From NCBI GenBank assembly GCA_000310025.1, contig FN649744.1:2692377-2756376 (forward strand): 64,000 nt of DNA, read 5' to 3'. This DNA is from Ectocarpus siliculosus. Lineage: Eukaryota; Sar; Phaeophyceae; Ectocarpales; Ectocarpaceae. The position numbers and the translations under genes are program-made. How positions within the stretch are numbered: position 1 is the stretch's first letter; every line of letters begins with the position of its first letter. Positions 32,114 through 44,020 of the stretch are shown piece by piece. Under the pieces are notes generated by a model, which was given only the letters and a program-made list of their open reading frames with translations, did not search any database and had not been told where the DNA came from.

Positions 32114-35100
32114 CTGCGCAACATTGTGTACCGTGAGCAGATTGTTGTTGTTGCTGTTGTCTTCTCACATGATCACATGAATGATGGATCAACGAAGTAG
32201 AGACGGGGAGTCAACATTTGGTCAAGTGGAGTCGCTCCTCACTGGTGCGCTAGCTACCTCATCGTCTCTAATACCCTCTCGAACAACCCGTGCGGTTGTG
32301 TAAACGTCGGGCTACACGACTCCCACCTGTGCTGCTTGCGGCGCCTTCATGACTCTGGACAGGGTCAATGGTCAATGGAGTACACATGACAAGCCGATGC
32401 GCAGATCCGCAGTCACGCACGCCCGCTCTCCAATGTCCCAATAGCCCAATAGATGATGACATCGAACCGGCAGTTGTTTCGCCGCATCCCTAACGACCGC
32501 GAAGTTGTAAACTCCCAGACGTCCTGACCGTCCCATGTTACAAAACCTACCATACTCTTATCCCCAGCACTTCGTACATGTTGCAGCCTGTTTATTCCTT
32601 GCTTGATATTTGGATCGATTGCGGTAGGGGAAATATTTACTTCCCCCTTTCTACTCCTGTGGTCCGGGGAGGGCCCAATGCCCAATGCCCAAAATCCAAA
32701 ATCCCCGAATCAAGATACGCGGTAGGAATTACCGGTCGCTCAAGGTCGCTCCATCTTTGTCTGGGTGGGTCAAATATCTTGCAGAAAATCTTGCATCCCG
32801 CAAGGTGGACAAGTGTCCCCTAAGGTCTTACGGGCCCTGACTTTAACTGTGGAAGGGTCACCAGCGGATGACGCCAACTTCGAACCGTCCCTGCTGGTGT
32901 AAAGAGCGGCGGGACCCAGACCGAGCACCGATACTGCAGGCAAGATCGAGAGGTCGAAGCATTATAGTAATAGTCTAAGATAGGGAAAACGTCAGGCATG
33001 TCCTTGTTCTGGCGTCCCCTCCCGTCGCACATGTAGGTACACTAGCCTGCGGAAGTGTAAGGGATATCGTGCAATCATAACAGGCAACATCCCCATACAT
33101 ACGTCGGTCATTTGCGAAAGGTCACGTTCCAATTTGTTTGTCATATCCGAAGCAGACAACCTGACCCAGACGAGTCTTTTCCAATGAATGCATCATCACT
33201 GGAATCTACCGTATGTATACGACACAAGATAACACAGACCCTGGACCGATCTTATAAGCTCGATTTATCAACAGCAGGAAGAGACGCAGCGCCGAGGACG
33301 GCAGCGTTGAAACCGTCTGGTCGAGATGTTCGGAAAACGCATCGTTTCGTTTATGCATCCTCTTCGTCGTGGAGAAATCGAGTTTCCTTTGAAAATCGAT
33401 CCAGGGTGTGTGTGTGTTATCTTATGTCGTCGAACAATTATTAGTCTGTAATGGCTCATAAAGATTCTCTACTCACATGTGTCATTTTTAAAATAAAAAG
33501 TGCACTGAATAAAGCCGGCACTTGATATNNNNNNNNNNNNNNNNNNNNNNNNNNNNNNNNNNNNNNNNNNNNNNNNNNNNNNNNNNNNNNNNNNNNNNNN
33601 NNNNNNNNNNNNNNNNNNNNNNNNNNNNTGGACAAACAACCCTGAGTGGCGGACAGAAATCGAATACACCATATCCCACGGTTCCAGAGATGTGTACGCG
33701 TGTGGCACACGACTCCGCGAAGTTCGATATCAAGTGCCGGCTTTACAAGCCGCATGTGCCAATGGCCAAGGTTGGGCCATTATTGGCAGAGTGGTGGAAG
33801 AGCCCGTACGTGCTTTTGACTATTACGATGCGGGTTTCAAGTGGGTTAAGATAATGATGACAGTGAAGCGCTTCTGCTATGAGTCGCTCTGCGCTTCTTT
33901 CGTATACAAGCTATTATAGTGTCTCTCAGTACACGGCCATTTAAATTTACCGTTGATACAGCGAAGATACTTCATGGCGAGGATGCCGCACCCATTGATC
34001 CTCATCACACCGGACTTGATGGGAACAGGAATTAAATCTTCCTCCTCTGCAAATCTTGTTGTTTTACGACGTTTGGGGCGGTCTGACTCTCGAACAATTC
34101 CGAATCAGCATTTCAGCCTTCCGGAAAGTTGTATAGCGCTCACATGATACCTCTGATGACCACCCACCTCTTCTTCAAGGGGACAAACAGGTAGGTGTGG
34201 ATTCTTCTCGCCCAGACAAGATTTCCGATTTTTGTTCAAGATCCCGGCTCGAAAATCTTTCAATTGAGTCTACTGTACGTTGTATGTAACATACCCGGAT
34301 CACGTTTTCGCCATACGGTAGCTTGGCACAAGATTAACATCTCCTTCGAGACAACTTTCCGTGCAAACCCTGCGCGAACTTCCCGATTCTTTGCTTCGCT
34401 GGGGAAAATCAAAAACCTATATTTGCTCGAGGAACAAGACTAGTTGCCCATTAGTCTAAGACTGGTCGGTGTTACAGCGAGCGCCGTTCGGTGTGTAACG
34501 TTGGACGAAATGTGACTGTAAAGACGGAAACAACATGTATTTTCATGTTTCGAGGGCGTAATTTCTGCCGTGACTTCGGCATACGGCAAGACTTCCCGCA
34601 TTCTGGCCGTAGCATCACAATTAAGTAAACAACGTGGTCAAGGGGTAGACGTGCAGAGCGCTTTGCGGGAGTTGCTGGCATGCTTTGGACAGTAGTACTA
34701 CAAACCCTTTTGGCCGAGCACCGCCATGATTACAAGCCGGACGCATTCATTCTCGTCACCCACCAACGACCATGTTTTCATGGCGTATGCTCGTGGCGAC
34801 GATGATACGGGTACCACCGTCTTCACCAGCATAGGCCATTAGGACCGGCTCGTTGCTGGGTGACGGGTGCGCATGCCTCGTACTTGCCCCGGTACTCCAC
34901 CAAAGCGATTGTTGGGCTACTGCCTATCGCATGCTAGCAGCTCCCACAGAGCGATCTGCAAGGTGTGCCCCTTTGAAACGTTGTCCGACTGTGATGCTGG
35001 CTGAGTGTCGTCCTGAGTTGCTGCACGTACGGTACGTAGGCCCTAACCCCCAGGAAGCCGTGATGCCAGCCGGAATAAAATACCTTACTTAGACTAGTGG

Positions 35101-36832
35101 TGGTATGGATTTTGTTCGTGTAGTAAGTCGGCATCGCCTTGCTTGTTCTTTCAAGAGGTTGCAACAAGAAAGTTTGCATACGGCATTTCAATCGCGACGT
35201 GGGTATTGATGCTTTAATATATTGGTAGGCGATCGCCGTCTTTCCCGTGCCTATGTAGCGCTTTTCATCATGACAGCACCGTGTAATCACCCGCCAGCCA
35301 GCATCATGACAACGATACCGCCCAAAAACAAAATCCAAATCTCATTGAAAGGGTTGATGTAGACTAGAACGCTAGGTTGAGGCAAGGCTGCGTTGGCAAT
35401 GTAATGCTCTTTTCTCCTGTGAACGTGACATGCCGTTGTGCATGTTGACATTCTCCATTTCTTGTCAGTAAACACTGTCACGCGAACGTTCGCAAGTAGT
35501 TTTGTTTGTTCGCAACCGAAAACGAACCCCCCAAAGTTCAAAATGGATCCGTGGACTTTATACCCACGCACAGCGTACACCGCTCGCCCCGGTTATCTAG
35601 GCGGTGACCTGATACGCCATCTAGTGGCTCCAGATATGTAGAGGTTTTTCGTCAAAAGGGGGTCACATCGATCTGAACGGAAGATCCAAGTCATTCCCCA
35701 CAGGTGAAAGACGCCCCTAGATTCTGACTTTATCTTAGCGTTGGCAGCATCGACAATACTACTATGTATGGGCGACACACAAACAAACATAAAAAAAAAA
35801 TGTGACTGAAGGCAAGAAGACGCAAGCCACCGGGCGGTATACAAGCGGCTGGCACCCATGTACCAGGCGTGGACCTCAGTTGTCACGGGAATACCGCCAC
35901 ACACGGTACGACCTGTCAGCCCTACATGCACCACAAAAGACCACGCGCGAAAAAAGCCAACATGCAGCGGCGGCGCCTACAGCACCAGTACTGGCCCGGA
36001 GATAATAAGCGTCCCAATCGGGTCGAGGCTAACTTTCTTACTTCGTCGCCACGGTCAGGTTGTTACATACTGTACTCCTACGAAGTACTAAGGAGTATAC
36101 TTTAGTGGAAGGGTCCGTCGCTTAGGTGTGTGTGTTATAACCCATTATTCACATTTTTCGTGAAAACGCGAGCCGCTGTTTCTTGATAAAAATATATGTA
36201 TTTATTAACCTTGGGCCCGTGACTGTACGGCTCGGGAAGCCCCAGCCGGCCTGGAAGATGCGGGCATCCGAGAGGAGGAAGCAAAAGTTCCTTTCATGAG
36301 CCACATTTCGCAATATTCGTAAAAAATAAAAAACGTACCTACTGCTGTTTCACTCGGCAAAGATCTATGTTCGCCTACAAACGCGGCGAAGCGCGCACGA
36401 CTTTCATCAGCGGGGACTAAACCGGTAAGCATTTGGACATGAAGACCCCGAACAAAACACAAAAAACTCTCGAAAAATCGTAAAAAACATGGAGGAAAGA
36501 GACGTGTCCCCGCTCGCTCCTCAGAGATGCAAAAGCAGACAATTTTTCCCTCCCAATCGCCAACAACATCGTGTGTGCTATTATATGTCACAACCGTGAG
36601 AAACACAGACACAACACATCGAGATACATTCAAGAACTCCGTAAAGTGTTGTGGGCATCCTATGTACCAGAACAGCGGCGCCCATGTTGGCGGTCCGTTT
36701 CGAGTCGGCCAAATGCGCCTCGTGCGATATTCCCCCCCAGAAAAAAAAAAAAATCGCTGGAAAACACGGCGGAAAATTGATGGAAAGCCTACACAGCAAT
36801 TTAGACATTCTCATCAGGCGCGCGTCAACGGC
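32114..36832. other. Region without a recognised gene
   Basis: About 4.7 kb hold no exon I can name, apart from the missing 5' end of the EF-hand gene, which should lie in the first part. Around the N gap (33529-33628) an 18-bp sequence recurs in inverted orientation. Frames at 33692-33919 and 34195-34443 are open but uninformative. Homopolymer A runs occur near 35792 and 36742. Confidence 0.5.
33529..33628. other. Scaffold gap (100 N)
   Basis: Exactly 100 N, a placeholder of unknown true length. The sequence TAAAGCCGGCACTTGATAT ends at the left border, and its reverse complement lies at about 33728-33746, about 100 bp past the right border. A hairpin or inverted repeat may have broken the assembly here. 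Confidence 0.97.
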
Positions 36833-39800
36833 TCAGGCGTCAGCGACGTAGTTCTTCTTGAGGTTGGTCATGAACTCCAGCTTCGCCGAGATCGCCGAGA
36901 GCTCCATCGGCGCGTCGGGCTCCTCGGCCGTCACCTCCAGGAGCTCCTCCATGATGCCGACAAGCTGCTCGCATGACACGTACGACACGCCGCCAACCGC
37001 ATCGGCCGGAGGGAAGGAAGCACAACGGTGATGCGATCGATCAACTCATGGATTGCAAGGAAAGGTTGGAAAGTGGTGGTTGACCTCTAAATGAACAGTA
37101 GTAGGACACGACATGGGACAAGATGGGGGCGAGGAGTTTACGGGCCCAGGTAGGAAAAAAAACAGGGTCCGACGGGGGGGGGGGGCTTGTGGGCAAGGAA
37201 AATTAACCTCGGGATGGACGGATGAACGGCGAGGGAAAAAGCGTAGAAAAATCATCCCATAGCTATGCAGGTATGCAGCCAAAAGAAATGGGTGCACAAT
37301 TGTAGGATGAAACAAGGCGAACAGATGGACAGAACAAGAATTACTTGATAACCCCAGGTCGTCCCAACCCCTGGCGAAAAGTCCATGTGTAGCATCGACC
37401 GCGCAATAAACGTCTGACCGATGAAGAGATGTCAGTCTTGCAGCGGGATAGAAACACTCAAACACGCTTTCTAATCAAAAGGGAGTTGTGTGTGTTTTTT
37501 TACTAGCATCGACCGCGCTAACCGGCTGACCAATGAAAATACGTCAGTCTTGCAGCGGGATAAACAAAGGCAAACGCGTATTCTATTTCGTCCAAGCCAT
37601 GTGTCTTGTCTGCCTTATCTACCTCACGGGTCACGGCACACAACTCACGTTCTCCGCCCCGTATAGGTACCCCTTGTCTCCCGGAGCCTCCGCGGGGCCC
37701 TCCCCTAACTCGCCGTCTCCGTCTACCGGAACGGCATGCGCGAAGTCGATCATGCACACCGCCACCTGGCAGCAGTAGTAGGGCGGCGAGGCAAACAAGA
37801 CCGTTTAAACGAATCATATTTTCACGGGCGCGGTGTATCTCCGTGATCTCCGTGTGTGCCAAAAGTGGCTCGTGTCAACGTTTACAAAAACGAAAGAAGC
37901 AAGGAAACATGGAGGCAAGACGGGAACCCTACGCCAGTTTTCACGCACAAAAAACACAGTTAACCTTCCCCCCCTCCCCCTGACAAACATGCAGAGTCTA
38001 CATCGCGAAAAAGAGAGAAATCTCCAATCGATTAAAAAAAAAAAAGTACCATAGTGCACTAACTATCCCCAACCGAGGACCCCCCAAAAAAGAACCGTAA
38101 AATACACGAAAAAAAAGAAAGAGATATTAAACCAACCCGCAATTTCACACCCACCTCTTCCTCCACGTCCCCCGGAAGGGTCGGGTCTGCTGAGTCGTAC
38201 GTCAGAAGGAGAGAGCTCGCGTAGAACTTGAAGATCTTTTGCCGGGCGAAGAAATCTCTCACCGCACGGATCTTGCGGAGGGCGCACTTCACGCGCCCCC
38301 GACGGAGGCGCGTACCATCGTAGAAGAATCTGTTCGTCGCGTAGGCGGGGGGTATTAGCCAATGTTTTTGCAAACCTTACCACTTCCCGCCCTTGCAACT
38401 CACTTTGTGGGGCGTACTCATGTTTTTCATGCCTTCGCGGTTATAGAACATTGATCATGCGTCCTCGAGAGGCTTTTCGCATGCCTTGGTTGTTAGACCA
38501 GCAGGGAGGGGGGGTCGATCTTACATTCGCATCTGCGGCCTCAAGTTATGGTGACGTACAGTAGTTTACCGCACCCCTTACAGGGCCAGAACGAACCATG
38601 GGAGGGTTTCGCCCAACGGGAACACGTTGGCTGAACTAAACAGACGCGTGGGATAGGAGGAGGGGGGTACTCTTCCGATGACCGGCACATTTCTGATTCG
38701 AGAGAGGGCCAACCCCGATGGGGGGCACGCAACCAAGACAGCAACAACTACGATGAAGATGACAACGACGATAAAGTCAACAACAACAACAACAACAACA
38801 ACAAAGTCAACAGCAGTAATCACGAACACAACTGCAACAATGAAGATGACAATGACGACTAAGCCAAAAACCAACAACAACAACAACACCAAGAACAACA
38901 ACAACAACAACGACAACGCTCACCGGGCAAGACCCCCCCCTGTGTCCTCCACCGCCATCCCCGCCCCCCACTTCTTGCTCTGCGAGATCTTCTCCGGCAC
39001 CTGGTCGCCCTCGAAGAAGCTCGACCAGCTCATGCCCACGTAACGGAAGCCCACCATCGGCTGGTTAGGGTACTTCCTTAGCTGCCCGATTTTCTTCTCC
39101 TGCTCAAAAGATTTTTCAGCGAAGGGACATTCGGTTCCTTCGTTTCTTGTGTGTACGGTCAAGGCTTTGTTCGGCTCGGGATTGGTGTGATTCCGGGGCA
39201 GCACGTGTAAGCGAGTTTCATCGCCCAAGCGACAAAAAAAAACGAGAGGCGACCTGCTCGAAATATATGTTCTGAGTTCTTTTGACTCCACGGGACCATT
39301 TCGAAACCGTTTCACTTTTCGAGACGAAACGAAGCAAGACAAGAGTCCAACAACTATCCTCCACCACCACTCGTGATACCACTAATACCGCTTCGCTTTG
39401 TACTACATGTTGAATCTCTCTGTCTGTTTCTCTGTCTCCCTCCCTCCCTCCCTCCGCCTTCCGCTCAATCCCCGACAGCTGCGCCAGCAGCACGCTGACC
39501 ACTTACGCTCCACGTAATTGTTGTTGTCGTTGTTATCTTCCACATTAAAAACCATTCCGTTCTCTCTACCCAGTACCTTCTTCTGTCCGTACTGATCCAA
39601 CACTTGACGGGTACAGTACGCAACAAAAGAGCAAACTCTTACGCTACCCCCCCCTCCGCTTGTCTCACCTCCCGCTCCCCCGGCTCCACCGTGACCCTCC
39701 CCATCTTCACGTCCAGCGCGCACGGGTTGTCCAGCCCGCTGCACAGGTCCTCCAGGATGAGGAAGTGCATGCAAGTGGGCTCGATCACCTCCCCGTCGTC

Positions 39801-42800
39801 CTCCGTGTGCCCGTCCGTCCGAACCTTCACCGCGCCGAAGTAGGGGCACAGGAAGCTCGCCAGCTCCGTGCGCTCGGGCTCCTGGGTAGACATGGGGGGG
39901 GGGGGGGGGGGGGTACTCATAGTCGTGCATGCCGTAGTCGTTAGACCATTGACCTCGCATCCCTACAAAGCCGGGACGGAGCACGCCGGGTTCTCACCGG
40001 ACCAGGCATCAGGCATGGGGGGGTACTCATGTAAACGGGTGCAGTCGTCGTTAGACCATTGATGTCGTATCCCTACTATGTCAGCACGGAGGGGAGGGTA
40101 TGAGAGGGGTGGGAAATCTAGGAGTCAGGGTGTTGCTGGGTGCTGACTTGGGAGGTGAGAGCTTCTGCTGAACACAAGCCAAGTCGCGAGGGAGGGAAAA
40201 TAGAAAATAGCATGTCTCGTGTGTTGTCAAGCGTGGGCACTGGTTTGGGGTGACTAGAATAGTCTGCGAGGTCTTGCAGACGAGAGGGGCCACACAAAGC
40301 AGGCCGAGAGTTGGATCGGGGCTAAGCGCAGCAGGTTTGCCGAGAGACTCACTGCAATGCAGCAGCTGCTGTGATACTTGCCCTATTCGTTCACGGTGTG
40401 TTCATTACTCTTACATACACCGCGGCAGCAACGATACCGACCTGCCTGTACCCGTCGATCCAAAGCAGCGCCTGATACAGATGGGTCGACATGTGGTACC
40501 ACACCAAGAAACTACCACGAACAACACCACGGCTCGCTGGCTACCCGCTGTTGCGCTCTCCCTCGTCTGCCAAAACACACAAAACGTCCACTATGGCTTT
40601 TGTCGACCCCCGAAAGACACGCGTACGCTTATCTATCTACCTATCTGTCGTTGATTTCGTTTGGCTTGCGGGCCCTTCGGGTCCACTATATTTGTGTAAA
40701 CCTTATTAGGGTAAGTTGCGTAGCCCGTGACCACGGGAACCGACCGGTCAAGTGTTCGGTCAGCACGGGAAGATCAAGGTACTGGGTAGAGAGATCGTAC
40801 AGGGCGGAAAAAGTAGAAACTCATCCCTGGCTACAAGGGTTGACTATTTTAACTGCTGTATTTCTTCCACCTACCAGTCTGCTGCTGTTGTTGTGTAGTT
40901 TCAGACATGCATGCACCGAGGTACCGAAGGAGCTCGCGATGAAGAAAATGACCCTGTATCATCGGGAACGAATGCGTATTCGTTGCTGGTTCACACGCAC
41001 ACACGTTGAAATGCGGACGCCTTCTTCATCATAACTTTCGCCTCTTCTCCCACTTCGTACAACAACGACAACACCAACCAAAACGTACATACCTTGCCCT
41101 GAGCCCCAGGCCCTTCGGCGTGTCTGGCGAGGTTTTCGTAGAAGCCGAGCTCCACCAGCCCCCTCCCGCCGTCGTGCAAGATCTTGAGCACGAAGCGGGC
41201 AGAGCCGCCGCCCTTGCCCTTGCCCTCCCACTCCAGCAGCAGCAGTGCCGGCACCGACTTCATCGTCTTGTGCCCTCCGACCTAAAAAGCCCCGCAAGCG
41301 TTTTCGGCGCACACACGAAAAAAAAAAAAAAGCAGTCAGAATTTTTATCGTGCATAGTATATGGTCTGCCCTCTGCCTGCAAGTCTTGATCCAGACATCC
41401 AGACCAGAACTATCCAACATTATCATCAATCAAGTCATCATGGGTTCGTCGGTCACTTCGTTGAATATTCTTCCGTGTCCAACCAAAACCTACATAAAAA
41501 AATAACACACACAACATCCAATCAACACACACAAGGCGGGGTCTGCAACAGCCGTGCTCCCTGAAAAGGCACTACCCTTCGCGAGGATAGCAAGCTTGGT
41601 TTTAGCAGGGGGTACGGGGTTAGGGTTAGGGCTAGATAAAGGGATACGAAACCGCCCTCTCTTTTTCATAGATCAATAACCCTGCCGAAGGCCATCCTGA
41701 AAAGGGTCTCAGTCCTACAGTAGTGGAGGGCCCTCAATAAAGCCGGTATGTGCCCGGCGCATCGACCGGTGATTATGTATTCAGAGGGGTCGGCGCTATT
41801 CAATGTACAGAATCACGTGGTGATTCAGTCTGTGCCCAGCAATTTCACCGGCGCTAGTAGACATAGGGCCACCGGCGCTAATCCACCGGCCACATTGACG
41901 CCCCCCACCACCGCTGTGTTTGAGTCACCTTTGGCGAAGTAGGAAGGAAAGATTGGCCATCGGTGATCGGTCCCGTGGGAAGAATGCTCCGTCCTCTCGA
42001 GGACGACGCGTGGCCAATGGTTTAACCACTCAGGCATGCAAAACACAAGAGTACGCCCCTTCCCCCCCCCCTCCCCCCCCGCCACCGCAGTTACCTGGTT
42101 CGGCAGGTTGACGATCTTGGCGCCCGGCGGTAGGCTGCCAAGGTTGAGCTCCCTGTGTCCCAGGTGCTTGAGCGCGCGGTCGTTGGCCATGGCTCGCATG
42201 CCGGCCTCGGCAGCGGCGTCCAGCGAGCTGCCGAGGGTGGTGATCTCCTGGCCGAAAATGAGCTTCCTCCTGTGTGTGCGAGGCGGGGGGGGCGTACTCA
42301 TGTTCATTGTGCGTAAGTTCGTTGACGACGAGTCCTCGAGAGGACGGAGCCAGGGCCGACCACCGATGAGGACAATTGTTTCTTCCCCAAGGTGGCGCTC
42401 AAAATTGTCTCCCTGTTATGTGTGTGTTGGGGGGGGGTTATTATTACTCAACCTCGTGATGCTTGTGTAGTTCGGAAAGAGGTAGCACAGCAGCGAGCCT
42501 CTTGCGTGTATCTATTCGGTCTTTCCGAGAAGGAAAAAAAAACAACCAATGGGGGGCGCAAGGAGTCGTTTTGGCGTTGCATGGAATCTGATGTATGCAT
42601 AAATAGACAACTACGCTGTAACGGTTGATAAACATCGGGCTCTTTTTACTCCGACGTCAAATTCAAACCAGTTTGATCCCAGGGCCGCAGCTCATCGTAT
42701 CCGTACGCATTTATTCAAAATTCTAAACAAGATTGGAAACAAAGAAAATCAACACACCGAAATAAAACACACCCACATTTTACTCTTAAAAAAAAAGCTG

Positions 42801-43787
42801 CCGACTCTGCCTCTTCATAACGAACCTTCCGGGCACGAATTGCCATGTGCCACGTTTAGCTGTGGTAATGTGCCACCTTTAGCTGTGGTAATTAAAGAAT
42901 AAACACAGGCTACGATCTGTCGACAAAAAAGAGCTCTAGCGTTACATGCGAAAAGCCGATCAAGACTGGCTCGGGATGATGGTCGACTTTTTGCTGAGAG
43001 GCATTTTGCAGAAAATTTACGTTGTGTAGCCTCCCCCTGCATGACTGCGACCAAACTACAGATGCTGCAGCAGGGATTCAAACGGCAAAATACCCTACGG
43101 CGACATGCTGCTTACACCCCATCTGCTGAGAAGAGAACAGCGACTCTGCTTGCTTGTGGAGAATAACGGCATGTTCGGAAATCTGGAAATAAAACAAACA
43201 AGGGCGATCGACGGCGACTAAAATAAATACGGTACCGCAGCAGCGTAGCAGCGCAGACGATCGCCAACACCCAACAAGCATTGTCCACTGAACGACCACG
43301 ACGCACACGAACACGCACTGCTTTGGCTCAGAGCGACAAACACCACAGATGATCTCCCTCTTCGGGGGCGCGTGGTGCGTGCAAATTTAGGAAAAACTCT
43401 CGGAGCCCCATGTACAAGAAGTGAGAAAAGCGAGTGCCACGATGAACAAAAACGAGATTTTCGGGTGCACTATCAAGGATATATTCCACGACACCCGGCA
43501 GACTCGAAGCAAAAAAACGTCACTCACCACTTGTTGTCCGCCGGACGAGAGTAAGCGAACGCGAGCGCTCCGACCAAGGATACTCCGAGCACGATCGCCA
43601 CGCCTACGGTGTACTGCGCCTTCTTCTCCCCAACCCCGGCCGCTCGCAGGCGTGACACTATCGACCTCGCTCTCGTTGCCGGAGACGAAGCAAGAATTAT
43701 CGACGACGGCGATCCTCCTCCATCGCTGTAAGATGCCGTTATTCGGTTGCAGCCATCGACCGAAGAAATACTCGAGAAAGACGTCAT
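36833..43787 (-). CDS. Inositol polyphosphate kinase (IPMK-like) with N-terminal membrane anchor, 8 exons
   Basis: IPK-family enzymes phosphorylate inositol polyphosphates, making InsP4, InsP5 or pyrophosphates. Minus-strand exons are 43787-43528, 42269-42095, 41281-41093, 39881-39669, 39099-38924, 38329-38155, 37765-37649 and 36964-36833, all GT-AG and phase-matched, giving 478 aa. Key motifs in order are LPNQVGGHKTM (start of the kinase fold), PCALDVKMG (the PxxxDxKxG inositol-binding motif), KYPNQPMVGFRYVGM, FKFYASSLLLTYD (the SSLL motif), CMIDFAH (the catalytic IDF motif) and GYLYGAEN. The run ending EKKIGQLRKYP resembles IPMK more than IP6K. Residues 60-80 (YTVGVAIVLGVSLVGALAFA) form a predicted membrane helix, unusual for this normally soluble family; exon 1 is joined in phase with exon 2 through a split Trp codon. 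The gene is divergent from SERINC. Confidence 0.9.
37391..37470 (+). repeat. Dispersed repeat family D copy
   Basis: It starts AGCATCGACCGCGC and contains CTGACCGATGAA, TGTCAGTCTTGCAGCGGGAT and CAAACACGC. It lies in the last intron of the inositol kinase gene. Confidence 0.75.
37504..37580 (+). repeat. Dispersed repeat family D copy
   Basis: It starts TAGCATCGACCGCGCTAACC and contains CTGACCAATGAAAAT and CGTCAGTCTTGCAGCGGGAT. It forms a tandem-like pair with the copy 110 bp to its left. Confidence 0.75.
38406..38460 (-). repeat. Dispersed repeat family A fragment
   Basis: It reads GGCGTACTCATG, CATGCCTTCGCGGTTATAG and CATTGATCATG, like the copy at 21958. A second short GCATGCC/GTTAGACCA fragment follows near 38480. 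Intronic in the inositol kinase gene. Confidence 0.6.
38728..38920. repeat. Imperfect CAA/GACGA triplet repeat
   Basis: About 190 bp of CAA, ACG and GAT triplets lie just after the donor of exon 5 of the inositol kinase on its minus strand. No coding role is seen. Confidence 0.75.
39515..39620 (-). repeat. Dispersed repeat family B copy
   Basis: On the minus strand it reads GACAGAAGAAGGTACTGGGT, AGAGAGAACGGAATGG and TTTTTAATGTGGAAGAT before AAC/GAC triplets. This is close to the copy at 11575-11770, so the triplet tail is a family feature. Confidence 0.75.
39896..40012 (-). repeat. Dispersed repeat family A, long copy
   Basis: A run of about 17 G is followed by TACTCATAGTCGTGCATG, CCGTAGTCGTTAGACCATTG, ACCTCGCATCCCTAC and GCCGGGTTCTCACCGGACCA. 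On the minus strand it ends in poly(C). The segment TCAATGGTCTAACGACTACG resembles the 5' part of tRNA-Glu/Asp-like sequences, so a tRNA-derived SINE is possible. It ends 15 bp before exon 4 of the inositol kinase in the direction of transcription. Confidence 0.75.
40017..40085 (-). repeat. Dispersed repeat family A copy
   Basis: This is next to the previous copy, in the same orientation: GGGGGGGTACTCATG, then GTCGTCGTTAGACCATTGAT and CGTATCCCTACTATG. The pair looks like a tandem duplication or nested insertion. Confidence 0.7.
40670..40800 (+). repeat. Dispersed repeat family B copy without triplet tail
   Basis: It contains CGGGTCCACTATATTTG, TTATTAGGGTAAGTTG, GTGACCACGGGAACCGACC, AAGGTACTGGGTAGAGAGA and then diverges. 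It lies in intron 3 of the inositol kinase gene. Confidence 0.7.
42284..42330 (-). repeat. Dispersed repeat family A short fragment
   Basis: A G run, then CGTACTCATGTTCATTGTGC, resembles the start of the other family A copies. It lies immediately upstream of exon 2 of the inositol kinase. The match is short. Confidence 0.45.
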
Positions 43788-44020
43788 GGCGTTGCTACCT
43801 AGCGCAGGGCGGGTGCGTGTACAGCAGCAGGAGGGGGCAGAGACCCCAAAACACTAATAATCAACCGCGCGAACAAACAACGCAATAGGGGCTCCGCAGA
43901 ATATTTTCAGTTTTGCACGTATCTGGTATTTATCCGCTTCAGAGGCTCCCCATGATTGACACCCCCCGACACATAACACAACTCTACTCTGCTACGCTAC
44001 GGCGGCAATCGCTAGCTACC
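43788..44020. promoter_or_regulatory. Divergent promoter region of inositol kinase and SERINC
   Basis: The two start codons are 233 bp apart and face away from each other. Any core promoter and both 5' leaders must fit in this space, so the two genes almost certainly share it. No firm TATA or initiator element was identified. Confidence 0.65.

Noticed and set aside
41605-41632. Telomeric repeat (GGTTAGGGTTAGGG)
   Set aside because: Only two to three units are present, inside an intron of the inositol kinase; similar CCTAACCCT words at 3613, 3801, 5839 and 58926 are single.
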